NCBI GenBank assembly: GCA_963556255.1
Contig: OY744611.1
Span: 6,432,736 to 6,496,735, forward strand
Source: Allolobophora icterica
Lineage: Eukaryota; Annelida; Clitellata; Crassiclitellata; Lumbricidae
Reading direction: 5' to 3'
Length of the DNA: 64,000 bases
Below the pieces are notes generated by a model. The model was not told the origin of the DNA. It ran no database searches and was given only the letters and a program-made list of their open reading frames with translations. Shown here in pieces: positions 42,723 to 54,450 of this stretch. Each line of letters begins with the position of its first letter. Positions within the stretch are counted from its first letter, which is position 1. The position numbers and the translations under genes are program-made.

Positions 42723-44446
42723 CCCTCGTAGTATGTCGCTAAGTTGGTCACACTTAGGGTGTTGGGGTCCATATGGACCCCAATGAAAAAAAACGGATTA
42801 TTGGTAGAACGTTATGTAGTAGCAATAGGATATGTGGTCATATCATAGGCGTAATTTGTGGGGGTACGAGGGGTACCTGTACCCCCTACTCTTTAAACTG
42901 GGGGTACCTTACCCCGACTTTTGAGCAATGCCAATCAATATCTTATTATTGTGCTATCCCAGAGATCCCTCGCATTTTAGACCAAAGTTAAGCCCCTCGG
43001 TCATATACTGTCGTGCTTTCTAATAAAAGCGTGGCAGTTGTTATGACTTTATATTGTGATAAAAGGAGCTGAAAATGAAAAAGCAAGAAGGCAGGGATTG
43101 ACTAAAATTTCAAACTTGTCATTGTATCTTAGTAATTTTTTCTGCTGTTGTCTTTGTATCTTTGTAATATTTAGAATATCTGCTGAAGGTGGCAGTCGAG
43201 TTTACTACCCATAACTACTTATGTTCCTGAGCATACAACTACAGCAGGCACATAAAGATTTATACTGTTTTTATAATAGGCCAAAAAATACTAAACTCTA
43301 GTACAAACGCAACTGACACGTTGTTTACATTATTTTTCGTCCATCATCTACAAAGGATCTAAATTTGCCACAAACTATCCGGATTTATTATCTTCTTCAC
43401 GTGCATAATTTGCACCTTCCACGTTTTCTTGGAAGTCTGTTGGTTGCTATGTAAATTATCATGCATTCGTCATGAACTCATGTGATCACACAAACACAAC
43501 AGCAAAATTGTGTTGAAAACCGAGTAGGCCTAATACATACAATACATAAATATCAATATAGTTTCAAATAGTAGCCTACAAATTGCCACAAACGGTCCGT
43601 ATCACACGCCTCTTTTTAATTTGCTTCTCTCTGTGTCATGTGATTGATGAGCTCCAACTCGTCAAGTAGCTACGGGTTCTACGCTCAACTACTCGACCCG
43701 TCGGGCGTAACTCCAAGTATGCTTCTGTCTCTGCCTATATGTGCGATGTGTTCCACTGGCTCCCTATTGCCCAGCGTATCTTCTGTTGGTCGCTGCTTTA
43801 CTCTTTCGCTGTCTTCTTCACTGCGCCCCATCTTACCTACGCGACCTTTGCCGTCCGGTGTCCGACGTCGTAGCGCGTCGGGCACTTCGCTCCTCGACCA
43901 GAGGGTAGCTCTTGGTCCCATGTCCTCGTTCTTCTACTAGGCAGCGCCGGGATTTCTCAGTTTTTGGTCCGTCTACTTGGAATGGACTCCCGCTGGAACT
44001 GCGCCTACTACCTCTACCTGGGTTACATAAATCATTCCAAGTCTTTCTTTTTAGCCGTTTGACTGGGAGTGCTCCTGAGTGTGTAACTTGACGGGGCGCC
44101 ATATAAATTCTCAGAATGAATGAATGAATAAATATATTGTTACATAAACTAAACCAATGACACTGCAATGTAAAATCTTGAATTAAATTGCAAAATTACA
44201 TTTTTGTGTTGTCTCAAAATGCATTATTACCGTTGGGGTCCATTTGGACCCCAACACCTCAAGTGTATAATCGTCTCATACCAGGCCCCACAATTGGTGT
44301 GGAATATTTATTTTAACAGGAATTATTCCTTGTCAAAAATGATGAAAAGTCATAAAATTTCAGCTTCTTAAGTGCACGGCATCCCTACATTTTATTTACA
44401 TGAAGACGCGCTTGGGGTCCATATGGGCCCCAACATGCTACGAGGG
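42723..44446. mobile_element. piggyBac-type non-autonomous element inserted in a LINE
   Basis: Flanked by TTAA (42719-42722 and 44447-44450). Ends CCCTCGTAGTATGT and, inverted, CCCTCGTAGCATGT. Next to the ends lie copies of the palindrome TTGGGGTCCA/TGGACCCCAA (42762, 44232, 44410). The LINE protein reads straight from 'REWLDDV' before it to 'KDWCEMDIHRLSLIAQERDT' after it, which confirms the insertion. There is no transposase. It holds a nested LINE 3' fragment (43640-44135). 42870-42920 has GGGGTACCTG/GGTACC-rich inverted sequence of unknown origin. Confidence 0.85.
43640..44135 (+). pseudogene. LINE 3' fragment nested in the piggyBac-type element
   Basis: Frames read 'CDVFHWLPIAQRIFCWSLLY', 'SRSSTRGELL'-type sequence near 43870-43920 and 'RDFSVFGPSTWNGLPLELRL', the C-terminal RT end of L2/CR1-type LINEs, then a short 3' UTR ending GGGGCGCCATATAAATTCTC and (GAAT)n. 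Multiple frame changes; 5' truncated. Confidence 0.72.
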
Positions 44447-44450
44447 TTAA

Positions 44451-44780
44451 AGATTGGTGCGAAATGGACATACACAGGCTGAGCCTGATAGCGCAGGAAC
44501 GAGACACATGGAGGAAAATGGTGAAGCATGCGATTGTCACCAATGGGCGATGATGATGATGGAGTTTCTGGGTGTTTGGTCACTTCACAAGTCACGATGG
44601 CAGACAAGACCACACAGTCTGCCTCTCTATCTTAAGGACTGATCTGCTGGAAGTTGACCTGATTACGGCTTGATTTTGGTGCGCCGTAGGTTGGTGCCTT
44701 GTGCACTATACTCTGGCGAAATAGAAGTTACTGATTACAGGTACAAAATTACAATTACAATTACGCAAAAGCAACAGGAG
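44451..44780 (+). pseudogene. LINE RT C-terminal region, right part, and 3' UTR
   Basis: Continues the LINE from 42720: DWCEMDIHRLSLIAQERDTW and 'RKMVKHAIVTNG', then stops. The 3' UTR (GTTGACCTGATTACGGCTTG, 'GGCGAAATAGAAGTTACTGA') matches the fragment at 25375-25460. The tail is of (ATTACA)n type near 44735-44765. Confidence 0.72.
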
Positions 44781-46748
44781 CTTATATTCGCCGAAGAGAC
44801 CGATAGTATTTCCCAGGGACACACGGAGCCGGACGGTGGAAGCAAGATCAAGCCGCAGGACAGTTTGCAAAGGTTGTGGAAAGGACAACGTTCCAGAGAG
44901 CGTATGATAACAATGATGGTGAACAAGATGATGATGACAGTGAGGACGAATATGATGTTAATGATGTTGCTGCTGCTGCGGCTGTTACTGTTATACTTTT
45001 GGAAGATTCCACTCTAATAACGGATCACACTCTGACACAGAAGGTAATGCTACCGATAAAGAGAACCGTGACTGATCTTAGTTGCGCGTTGATGTTGTAC
45101 AGGAAATTACAGCAACAGAACATTTAAAGTACCGGGTGTCACCTTGATACCTCTTCCAATGGTCCGGAAGAGCCTGATGCGTTAGGTTTTAATGCTCTAT
45201 GCTTCAGTAGACTAAGGCACACGTAGTTAAAACCTTCATGCACAGATTGAACCTTGAACTTGCCAGCTGTTGTCTTTTATTTTCTTCAGTAATTTCTGTC
45301 GTCATACAAAAATGCGAAAGTTATCTGCATGTCGGCGAACTAAATCTTGGAGCTATTCGTACGTAAAATGTCGGCGAACTAAATCTTGGAGCTATTCGTA
45401 CGTAAAATTCGCATTGCTTTCCAACCGATCTTAAGCAAGTTTCGCATCTTCAATAATTCTTCTGTGTGAGTGTACATGTACACTGTAAGTGATAAAATTG
45501 TTTCTTTTCGGTTAGGCCTACCTGTTTTGCGAGCTGAAGATAATCGCAATTCACGTCTCTGGTCTTCACGATTATTTTCGTAATTGGTTCGCTTTAGTTT
45601 TCCTGCACAGGCGCCCATAGTCCTTGAATACAGAAATCAGTTTGAGAAATGGCTACAGCAGTAACATGAAAAGCATGTATCACAAACTATAAAAAAAAGT
45701 ACGAGGTACAAAATCTTCATCCGCGTTTGCTCAAAATCAGGATGTCAACTGATTGGAGTGTATTTATTATATTAAAAAGGTTAAGTCACCACAGCAATAA
45801 CAATAGTGTATCACTATGTCGGTGCTCCTGACAAATGAAATGTCATTTGCATAAAATTCCTAAGCAGTTTGTGGTCATGGAAAGGTTAGGGTTGATGAAA
45901 GTCCAACTGTGTCTCTGATGAGACACAATATTTAGTTGGTCCGATAAAAATTAAGAACTTACTAACAATTGAGCCTCATCAGAGACATTTGCCTGCCTGA
46001 CCGCTTTGGATCTTGACCTGGTAATTGTGTATCTAACGACTTCTATAGCGCCTGTAAATAAGCTGGTTCCCGTGACTTCGCCTTTTTGGGCGCTGTAAAA
46101 ATCTCGAGATTACAGACCTAAGGAACTCTTTTGCGTTCCATATGGACATTATGGTTTTCTTTGTGCTTATTCATATATATTTCATAATTTATTATACACA
46201 GGGCGAATATATAGTGCCAATATATAATAATATTCGTGTTTATTGACAAGCTCATTGACAAAACCGCAGTAAGTTACATCGAAACATTCAAACATGACGG
46301 TACAATTATCAAGATCTTAATTAACACACGTCTTGGCAGCCTGTTAGGTGCCCGCTCAGTTTACTACTGCCCCTAGGAATTGGAAGGCTGAGTCGACGTA
46401 GATCGAGGGGGTTTGCGGGCATCAAACCACGACTGTTCAAAATCTAATGCTCTTAAGGCCAGAGTGTTACCATTTGTCTATCCCCTTATAGTGGTTTAAG
46501 TTGAAACTGAAGACTCATATACTGCAAGCATATTGCCAGGTACATTGTTAATTTGAGTAAGTAGTCTATTATTAATAGAAGAGTGCAAGAAAACTGCTCA
46601 GTACTCATATTTTACAAATAGGCAGTTGTTTTAAATTGTTATTGTTGTTGGATCAGGAGAATCCCAACTTAGTCCGTCATCTGTAGGCAGCTACCATGAC
46701 CGCATCTAAAGCTAATTTCACGTTTGTAAACTATTCGAGGAAAGGTGA
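44781..46748. other. No gene recognised; contains a 39-bp duplication
   Basis: GATGAT-rich sequence at 44905-44985 makes overlapping acidic or Met-rich frames that I regard as repeat artefacts. A perfect 39-bp tandem duplication lies at 45329-45406. Short inverted repeats near 45908-45945 (GTGTCTC TGAT GAGACAC) could form a hairpin. Nothing else is supported. Confidence 0.5.
45329..45406. repeat. Perfect 39-bp tandem duplication
   Basis: The unit begins ATGTCGGCGAACTAAATC and ends ATTCGTACGTAAA; two copies without a mismatch, which implies a recent event. Confidence 0.9.
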
Positions 46749-49700
46749 GTTCATTCGTAATCGTAATCGTAATCTCCAAACTTCTAAAGCGCCACTTGAG
46801 TGCCAAGCGCAGGGCACTAGCCTGCCTATTCACGAGCGCAACGTAAAATCAGAGGGGATTTCCAGAGAGTAGTCCAAAAAAGGTCCGAGTCCAGTTTCCA
46901 GAAGGCCAAGCCAAATCAGAGGAGGTTTTCCAGAGAGTAGTCCAAAGGAGGTCCAAGTCCGATTTCCAGAAGGCCAAAATAAATCAGAGGGTGCTTCGAG
47001 AGAGTAGTCCAAAAGAGGTCCAAGTCCGATTTCCAGGGTACCAGATCAGGAGAGGCAGAGCAGCTGTCAAGGCGGGTTTCGTTTACGGCGAGAAGAATTG
47101 GAAGGCGGAGGATCAGATAAGTCAGGATAGGAGTGTTTGAAAAGGTGAGACTTCAGCTTTGAGTGGAAAGCCCTGGGGGTGATAGATAGAGGAACATGAG
47201 GAGGAGGATGAAGGACAGGTTGCAATGATTATAGAGGCACTGAGAAACTGCGGAATTCAGGGGGTGGAGATCATTCCAGAGGCGTGGTGCTGTGATGGAA
47301 ATAGCTCGGTTGGAGAACTCGAGGTAAGTAGTGACTGGGGGTCGAGAAAGACTGAGATAGGACGATGATCTGGTGGAGCGGGTTGTCTGAATGGTGAAGA
47401 GATCACGAAGGTATTTGAGCTTGGAATATTGTAGGGAGTTGTAGGTTAGTGATAGGACTTTGTAGTGGATTCGCTCTGGGATTTTTAACCAATGGAGTGA
47501 TTTGAGGATGGGAGTGATATGATGATGTTTGGGCATTCTAGTGACAGCTCTGGCTAATGAGTTTTGGATAAGCTGTAGAGTGTACAGTAGACGCTTGATT
47601 TGAGTGGATTCAAGGTTGAGAAAAAGAGAATTGCAGTAATCAAGCTTTGAATGAACATTGGAGGTAGCATCGGTGGAGGCAGTTTAAAGATTGAGCATGA
47701 GTCGTATGCGTCGGTGTTAGAGAAGGAGAGGTGTGGATCAAAAGTAACACCAAGATTGAGGACAGGGGAGTCATAGGTGAAGGTGAGGGACGATGAGTTA
47801 GTCGAAAGGTTTTTGGAAAGATCAGGTATTTTCTTGATTTGATCAGGAAGGCCTAGGATGATGAATTCTGTCTTGGAAGGGTTAAAGCAGAGGAGATTGG
47901 ATGACATCCATTGTGAAATAAGGTCAACCACGTTGAGTAGTTGTGTGACGGCGGTGGAAAAAGAGCCTGGAGAGACTGATATGAAAAGATGAGTGTCATC
48001 TGCATAGAGATGGTGGTCGACAGAGGATGATTTTATGAGATGGCTTAAAGGTGTGGTATAACAGATGAGAAGTAGTGGACCCAGGACGTAGCCTTGAGGG
48101 ACACCACAGGAAAGAGGGAGGGGTTGTGAACTTGTGAGTAGTGGGTGAAGGCTTTAACAAAGAAGGATCGGGAAGTCAAGTAGGACTGGAACCAGAGTAG
48201 AGCAGTGCCAGAGACGCCAAACCAAGAAAATAGTCGTTGAAGAAGGAGGCTGTGATCATTGGTGTCAAATGCAGCGGAGATGTCGAGAAGACAGAGGCAG
48301 GAGACTAGTTGATGGCTGACGGCAGAAACCAGTTTATTATAAAGAGGGGCAAGTCAAGTTTCTGTGGAGTGATGTTTAGTGAAGCCAGATTGGTGGGGGT
48401 TAAGAAGTGAATTTGAAGAGAGGTAGTCATTTAGCCGAGAAAGGACAATTCGTTCTGTTAATTTAGATAGAAAGGAAAGATTGGAGATGGGAAGATAGTT
48501 GGATAGGTTTTCTTTGTCAAGGTTTGCTTTTTTTGAGAAGAGGAGTGACTAAACAGTGCCTAAAGGCGATTGGGAAGTTGTCGGTAGAGAGTGAGAGATT
48601 GATAATTTTGGTGATTTCAGGAACCAGGACAGAGGCACAGTCTTTTATAAGAGAGGTGGGGATAGGATCATGTTCGCATTGCTTGTTTGGGAGAGAGTTT
48701 AGGAGGAGTGACACTTCTGCTTCAGAGGCGGGAGAGAGAATTTGGAGCGATGACTGAGAGGTAGGAGGAGTAGGGTTGATAGAAGGGGGTGAATCAGTGC
48801 TGGAGGACGCAAGGGGGTAAGTGTGTCCTGAAGATATTGTAATGTAAAGCGAATGGATAAGACTTTGTCTGAAAAAAATGAACAGAAGGTATCAGCAACA
48901 GAGGAGGAGGGAATGGAGCTAGGCAGTGGGGAGGGAGACATGCGATGACGGAGGGTGTTAACAGCTTTCCAGAGATGTCTAGGGTTTGAGGCGTTGGAAT
49001 GAATAAGTGAAGAATAATATTTCTTTTTGGTAGCAGCGATGAGTTTGTGGTATTTGTTGGTAGCTGATTTCAAGGTATTGAGGGCTTTAGATCTAGCTGC
49101 AGGGTCAAAAGTGTGCTGGTAGATGTGCTCAGGGCGCCTGCGGAAAGTTTTAAAGGCTTGGAGGTAGGAAGTAAACCAAGGAGTGGGGTGGCGTGTGAAC
49201 TGGGTTTGGTGTTAAGTAGCGCATGAATGTCAAGGAGGTTGGAGAGTGTGGAATTGTAACAGCAAAGGTCTTCAAGGCAAGAGGGAGGATTGAGAACCAG
49301 TTGTGAGTCGAGCATATCTTGGATGAAGGCCTGACGGTCAATGGAGTCTGTGAGACGGTAAGAATAGGTAGAAGGAGGAGGCCGAGGAAAAGGATTGATT
49401 TCAAGGTCAGCCATGATAAGATAATGATCAGTAATTTTGAGAACAGAATGTCATAGTTTGGGAGATTAGAGGTAAGCAGCAGAGGTAATGAGAAGATCAA
49501 GGGTGTAAGGGTGTGATTCTTGACATGGGTCGGGAAGTGAACATGTTGGGTGAGAGTGACTGAGGACAGGAGGTTCAGAAAATCTCATCCAAGAGGGTCA
49601 GAGGGGTTGTCAACATGAATGTTGAAATCGCCGGTTAATAAGAACTCGTTAGGGGTAGTGGCAGCAAGAGAGAGCAGGGAGCCAAATTCATCAAGGAAGA

Positions 49701-50303
49701 TAGAGAGTTCAGAGGAGTAGGCAGACGAGGTGGGAGGGTGGTAGATATTGAAAACTGTGAGCAGATCGGAAGCAAGTCGAAGAATTGTGGAGGAGATTCA
49801 AAAGAGCGGAAGGTATGGCGACAGAAATTTAAGACAACAGCCGGTTCACGGACCAAGAAAGCAGTTCCACCACCAGATATTTTAGCAGATTTTGAGGAGG
49901 AGGTGATGCGAGAAGAGTTTAGCAGAGTGTAGCCACGAGGAGTGGAATCTGAGAGATGAGGGTTAGAGGACGAAGTAGAGATGCAGGTTTTTGTAGGGCA
50001 ATGAGATCGGGTGGTCGAGAGCAGGTGACAAGATCACTTATGGCAATTGAGTTTTTGGGGTTGAGAAACGACCGAATATGTAGGGAATAGAGTTCAAATT
50101 TATTTTTGAGAGACCTAGATACATAAAATGAGGAGTGTTTGCTGGAACCAGGATTTGTTTTTATGTCACCGGAAAGCAGTAGAGTGACCAGGATTTGATG
50201 GGTGTTTATGGCAGAGTAATGAGCTGTGCGACGACGAGTGATGAGGAATGAAGCTGACGGAATGGTGTTGAAATGAGAATATTGTTCAGTGAAGGAACGA
50301 GAG
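46749..50303 (-). mobile_element. Decayed APE-type LINE (L2/CR1-like) with 3' VNTR
   Basis: Minus strand, 5' to 3': endonuclease blocks near 49860-49610 ('FLVREPAVVLNFC', LTGDFNIHVDNPSDP), 'DHYLIMADLEINPFP' at 49420, a pre-RT region (49073-48700, 'KYYSSLIHSNASNPRHLWKA'), RT (NKQCEHDPIPTSLIKDCASV, 'TPLLKKSKP' at 48714-48517), then palm sequence with frame changes, 'WMSSNLLCFNPSKTEFIILG' (47931-47554) and the C-terminus 'LKSLHWLKIPERIHYKVLSL' plus 'RSSSYLSLSRPPVTTYLEFS' (47536-47153). The 3' UTR has a tandem repeat and ends in (GATTAC)n. Many indels; a MITE (50312-50761) lies at its 5' side. Confidence 0.8.
46840..47040 (-). repeat. VNTR in the LINE 3' UTR
   Basis: Three units of about 66 bp containing GAGAGTAGTCCAAA, GGTCCRAGTCC and TTTCCAGAAGGCCAA. 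The same array, with four to five units, is in the truncated copy at 52795-53110. Confidence 0.8.
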
Positions 50304-50311
50304 GTGTTTAG

Positions 50312-50761
50312 TAGGGACAGTAGAAAATCACAAAAACACGGTAAACACGGAAGCCGTGTTTTTATGCATTTGCCGTGTTTTCCGTGATTTTTGACATTTG
50401 CCGTGTTTTCGTTAAAAATGCCGTGTTTGTTGCAATTTTGTTGTTGTTGTGGCAGTTTAAAGTTTTGTTCAGTCGAAAGTATTTATGAAGGCTTACTTAC
50501 TCACTACTCACTAGGCATTCACTATTCTAGGCAGGGTTCTCTGAGTCCCTGAGGACCCTGACGTCACTCATTCATTTACGGTTGTCTGTTTATCAATTTT
50601 TTTCAAATTATTTGCGTATGAATTCAGTAATTTAATCCTAAACGATCCACTATGAAGAAAGCCATTAACGTGTCATGTTCTGTTGCCGTGTTTTTCGCGA
50701 TTTTTTTTAAAGTATGCCGTGTTTTTGGCATTTTTTTTACCGTGATTTTCTACTGTCCCTA
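50312..50761. mobile_element. hAT-type MITE with CCGTGTTTT repeats
   Basis: Perfect 20-bp inverted ends TAGGGACAGTAGAAAATCAC, flanked by 8-bp duplications GTGTTTAG (50304-50311 and 50762-50769). Subterminal GCCGTGTTT occurs about seven times in direct and inverted orientation. No coding sequence; inserted in the 5' region of the decayed LINE. Confidence 0.9.
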
Positions 50762-50769
50762 GTGTTTAG

Positions 50770-51394
50770 GTTGACTGGAATTTAGAGAGAGACGGATGAA
50801 AACACACAGTAGAAACGCAGAGGCGAAAGTAGGCATTTTGAAATATTGGTCAAGATGGCGGAAAACGGTAAATAGACAAAAACATGTGCGACTCGTGGCA
50901 GATTAAAAATTGAGCTGAGTCGTTGTTAGAGGCTATTGGTTATTTTAAATACAAAAGGAACGATGTGACCTGGTATCCTGAGTGATTGGACTAAAAAGGA
51001 AGTAAAAACAAACAGTTCATTAATAGCCAATTGATGTTGCAAAGGTGACAGGATCGGAGTAGGCCTACACAGCCCGGTATAAGAAAACTCGTCAAGATTT
51101 TCTTTGTACATATTTTATGATGCCTTGCTCACAGGAGAAACACGTGGAAATCTCGACTAGTTCGCTCTTAGTTATTATGAAAAGGCTGTGACTAGGACCG
51201 CGAGACAGCCCTCAACTTTCGAATAGGCCTACTAGAGGGCCTCAAGTCGGTCTTCCAATACCTAATACTAACGGGCCGCCACGCGGTTTGTATCTATGGT
51301 AAATTCTAGATAGGCATGAGGGAAACGGATTCGGAAGCAAGACCTTTGAGAACATCAGATTTCGCTCAGAACGTTAGAACATTACGAGTTTATG
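50770..51394. other. No gene recognised
   Basis: 50770-50880 may be the 5' end of the minus-strand LINE (it continues across the MITE). The rest shows no motif. Confidence 0.4.
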
Positions 51395-51770
51395 ACATTA
51401 GAAGTATAACACTACAGTGGTTTTCTGATTGTCTAAATTTCAGGTCTCAGTACGATTATTTTTGATGGATGCAGTTCTCACATAAAGGCCACTCTTTGTG
51501 GCATACCCCATGGTTCTATACTAGGACTTCTGTTGTTCTTGATATAAATGATTTATCACGGATCAATTTCACTTTGTTTTGTTTTCTGACGACACTCATA
51601 CATTCATGTGTGAAAAATCAATTACTCTCTCGTTGAGGAAACAATCGTGAACTGATAGTAATGACCTCATGGTCTATAGCAAACAAGCTTTCTTTGAACT
51701 TAAATGAAACCAATACTTATATCTTGTTTCGTTCGCATCTTCAATTTGTTTTATTGTCGAATTTAAGACT
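51395..51770 (+). pseudogene. Ancient LINE RT fragment
   Basis: Scattered RT blocks in shifting frames: SSHIKATLCGIPHGSILG (loop before the catalytic box), FSDDTHTFMCEKSI (remains of F.ADDT) and 'YSKQAFFELK'. Heavily decayed. 51771-52690 beyond it has nothing I can name. Confidence 0.6.
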
Positions 51771-52691
51771 TTAAATTGATAGGCAGGAAATTGTGTGGAC
51801 CAAATTAACCTTTTGTTAAGGCCCTATCTATGAAAATTGCAAAAATCTATCAGCATACTTTCTTTAAACAGTTTCAATTAACAAACGGCTTAACAGCCAA
51901 CAATGCATTGGCTTCCGGTCGAGGAAGCCAATACAGTATTACCTTCAAAATTCTCAACGGCATCAGACTACATAAAAGCGCTCTGCATTCTTGCTTTCAA
52001 CGAGTTTTGTCGACAGTTCAGCGACCTTGTTGCCCTTGCGTTTCCGTAAAACAGGATGCCATTAAACATACGAACTATTTCAACATATAAGAATGACAAC
52101 GGTTTTAGGGGCTAATGAGTCAGCACTTCTATTGTGTGTCATGTGGATAGCAATGACTATACGACAGTTTTCTTGGGAGGTAATAACTAATGCAGAACGT
52201 GTTCTGGTTTGTTATAATGGTAAAAAAAGGACGGTTAATCAGCTTTCTGGCAGAGTTTTTCGAAAGTAAGAAAGGATTCCGCTAAATATCGAGATCGGAT
52301 CAATCGCCGTAGATATAAACCTATATGCATGGATAATTGCATACATACATTATTATCAATACACAAATTTGAGACCTCATTGAATAGTGCAAACCCTGTT
52401 GCACATTGCAAGTTCATTTATTTATTTATTTCACGTACCAAAGTCACTCAGATTCAGATTCCTCCTTTGGAGTCTGAGAAATAAAAGAGGCCAATGAACA
52501 TCTTTGGAACAGGGATTATGTTTATTATAGAGCGTTAGGAGAGGAAGAAACACAGATCCAGGATATTCAATTAGAAGAAGCAGTTGAGACCCAAGGTTGT
52601 AGCCATGGCCAAGACTTCAGTTGGTCAAAAGCAATTCAGCTAAAAATTAATTTATACTGGCTGGTTTGCACAAGTCAAACTATGGTTAAAG

Positions 52692-53312
52692 TATCGTAAT
52701 CGTAATCGTAATCGTAATCTCCAAATTCTAAAACGCCACTCGAAGGCCAAGCGCAGGACACCAGCCTGCCTATTCACGAGCGCAACGTAAAATCAGAGGG
52801 GATTTCCAGAGAGTAGTCCAAAAAAGGTCCGAGTCCAGTTTCCAGAAGGCCAAGCCAAATCAGAGGAGGTTTTCCAGGGAGTAGTCCAAAAAAAAGTCCG
52901 AGTCCGGTTTCCAAAAGGCCAAACCAAATCAAAGGGGTTCCAGAGAGTAGTCCAAAAGAGGTCCAAGTCCGATTTCCAGGGTACCAGATCAGGAGGTTTC
53001 CAGAGAGTGGTCCAAAAGAGGTCCAAGTCCGATTTCCAGGAGGGCAAACCAAATCAAAGGGGGTTTCCAGACAGTAGTCCAAAAGAGGTCCAAGTCCAAT
53101 TTCCAGGGTACCAGATCAGGAGAGGCAGAGCAGCTGTCAAGGCGAGTTTCGTTTACGGCGAGAATAATTGGAAGGCGGAGTATCAGATGAGTCAGGGTAG
53201 GAGTATTTGAAAAGGTGAGACTTCAGTTTTGAGTGGAAAGCCCTGGGGGTGATAGAAAGAGGAACATGAGGATGAGGATGAAGGATGTGTTGCAATGATG
53301 ATGGAGGCACTA
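52692..53312 (-). repeat. 5'-truncated LINE 3' end with expanded VNTR
   Basis: Matches 46750-47245 (tail, VNTR, UTR and the start of the C-terminal coding part) and stops at GGAGGCACT, where similarity to 47245 ends. The tail on the minus strand is (GATTAC)4. The VNTR has more units than the other copy. Confidence 0.8.
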
Positions 53313-53348
53313 ACTAGTATAACGAATTTGAACATACAAATGTATTTG

Positions 53349-53577
53349 TGGGGCGTGGTGGCTCAGTGGTAAGTTCGGCGCCTTGCGACCGGAGGGTTGC
53401 AGGTTCGAATCACACTCGAGCCGTTGCGTCCGAACCTTGCAAGTCCTTCACTCGCAATTGCTCGTGGCGCTTCGGCGTCAAAATTCCGGCACAGTGTCAA
53501 ATGCTGTAGTCGGGAGCACCTCTGAGTAGTAGCTGACTTCGAGAGGCGGTATAGAAATATCCGGAATAAATAAATGA
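53349..53577 (+). mobile_element. tRNA-derived SINE
   Basis: The head has pol III boxes: A box TGGCTCAGTGG (53359-53369) and B box GGTTCGAATCA (53402-53412) at tRNA-like spacing. The body ends with GCGGTATAGAAATATCCGGA and an AATAAATAAATGA tail. The 7-bp duplication GTATTTG flanks it (53342-53348 and 53578-53584). Transcribed by pol III from its internal promoter if active. Not a functional tRNA: the cloverleaf is not complete and it continues into the SINE body. Confidence 0.88.
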
Positions 53578-54380
53578 GTATTTGACTGGCAATGTAATCA
53601 GGCAAAAGATTTCGTGATATGATGATGAATAAATGACTGATTCAAGGAATGAATGACTGGAAGAAATAATGGGGTTAGTTTGGCCAGTCATTTAGCAGGA
53701 AGTCAACAGCTAACAAGTCTGTTTAAGTAGAATATACATGGTAAAAGTACACACAAGAATATAAGTGATTAAACTGTGCACCATCCTTCCGTGCATTAAA
53801 TTGACCTCAGTTACCAGTCGATCGAACGACTAACCTATAAACAGTTAACTTGAACAGTGATGGGCGATATAAAACAAACAGGTTATAAATCTGTTGTGTT
53901 TTATATAGAGCTATTATCAGTTGGGTAGCTAGCTTTTCATGGGCTCAGGTGCAGGGATTCTCGCATGGGCCCCTGTTTGGCGCTGTAAGACCTGTAGCCT
54001 TTCGTTCTTACCAATAGTGTGGGCCCCTGAAGGTCGTGGGCCCGGGTGCCTTGCAACCTCTGCACATATGACAGCTATTAAAATTACACACAAAGCTTCA
54101 ATCGATGGCCGCTTCAAATGAAATAATTATTGTAGTCAATAATTCTGATCTGCTGGAGAAGTTTGGTCGAAATAAAAAAATCAGAGAATACAAAGTTGAA
54201 ATCATTGTAGGGTTGCAAATTAAGTTGAAAGAGATAGGTCCAAGTTTAAACCTTTATGACATTAAAGAATTGAGAGAACGCTCAGAACTGCGCGGTATAT
54301 TTCGAAGCTCTGGTGTAACCACTGAGAGTCCAGTTAATTGTACTAAATGTGCTTGTAGTTTGGGCATTATAACCAGAATT

Positions 54381-54450
54381 GCTCTCTCTCTCTCTCTTTC
54401 TCTCTCTGTCTCTCTATCCCTCTGTCTCTCTCTGTCACTGTCACTCTCTC
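54381..54450. repeat. (TC)n microsatellite, degenerate
   Basis: TCTC-rich run with TCTG interruptions. The open frame at 54105-54587 that crosses it has no recognised motif before or after the repeat, and I do not call it a gene. Confidence 0.85.

Noticed and set aside
44670..45127. Overlapping frames rich in Met or Asp
   Set aside because: Created by GATGAT-type repeats; the upstream part is a LINE 3' UTR.
53349..53420. Functional tRNA gene
   Set aside because: A and B boxes are present, but the sequence continues into a SINE body with a target duplication and the cloverleaf is not complete.
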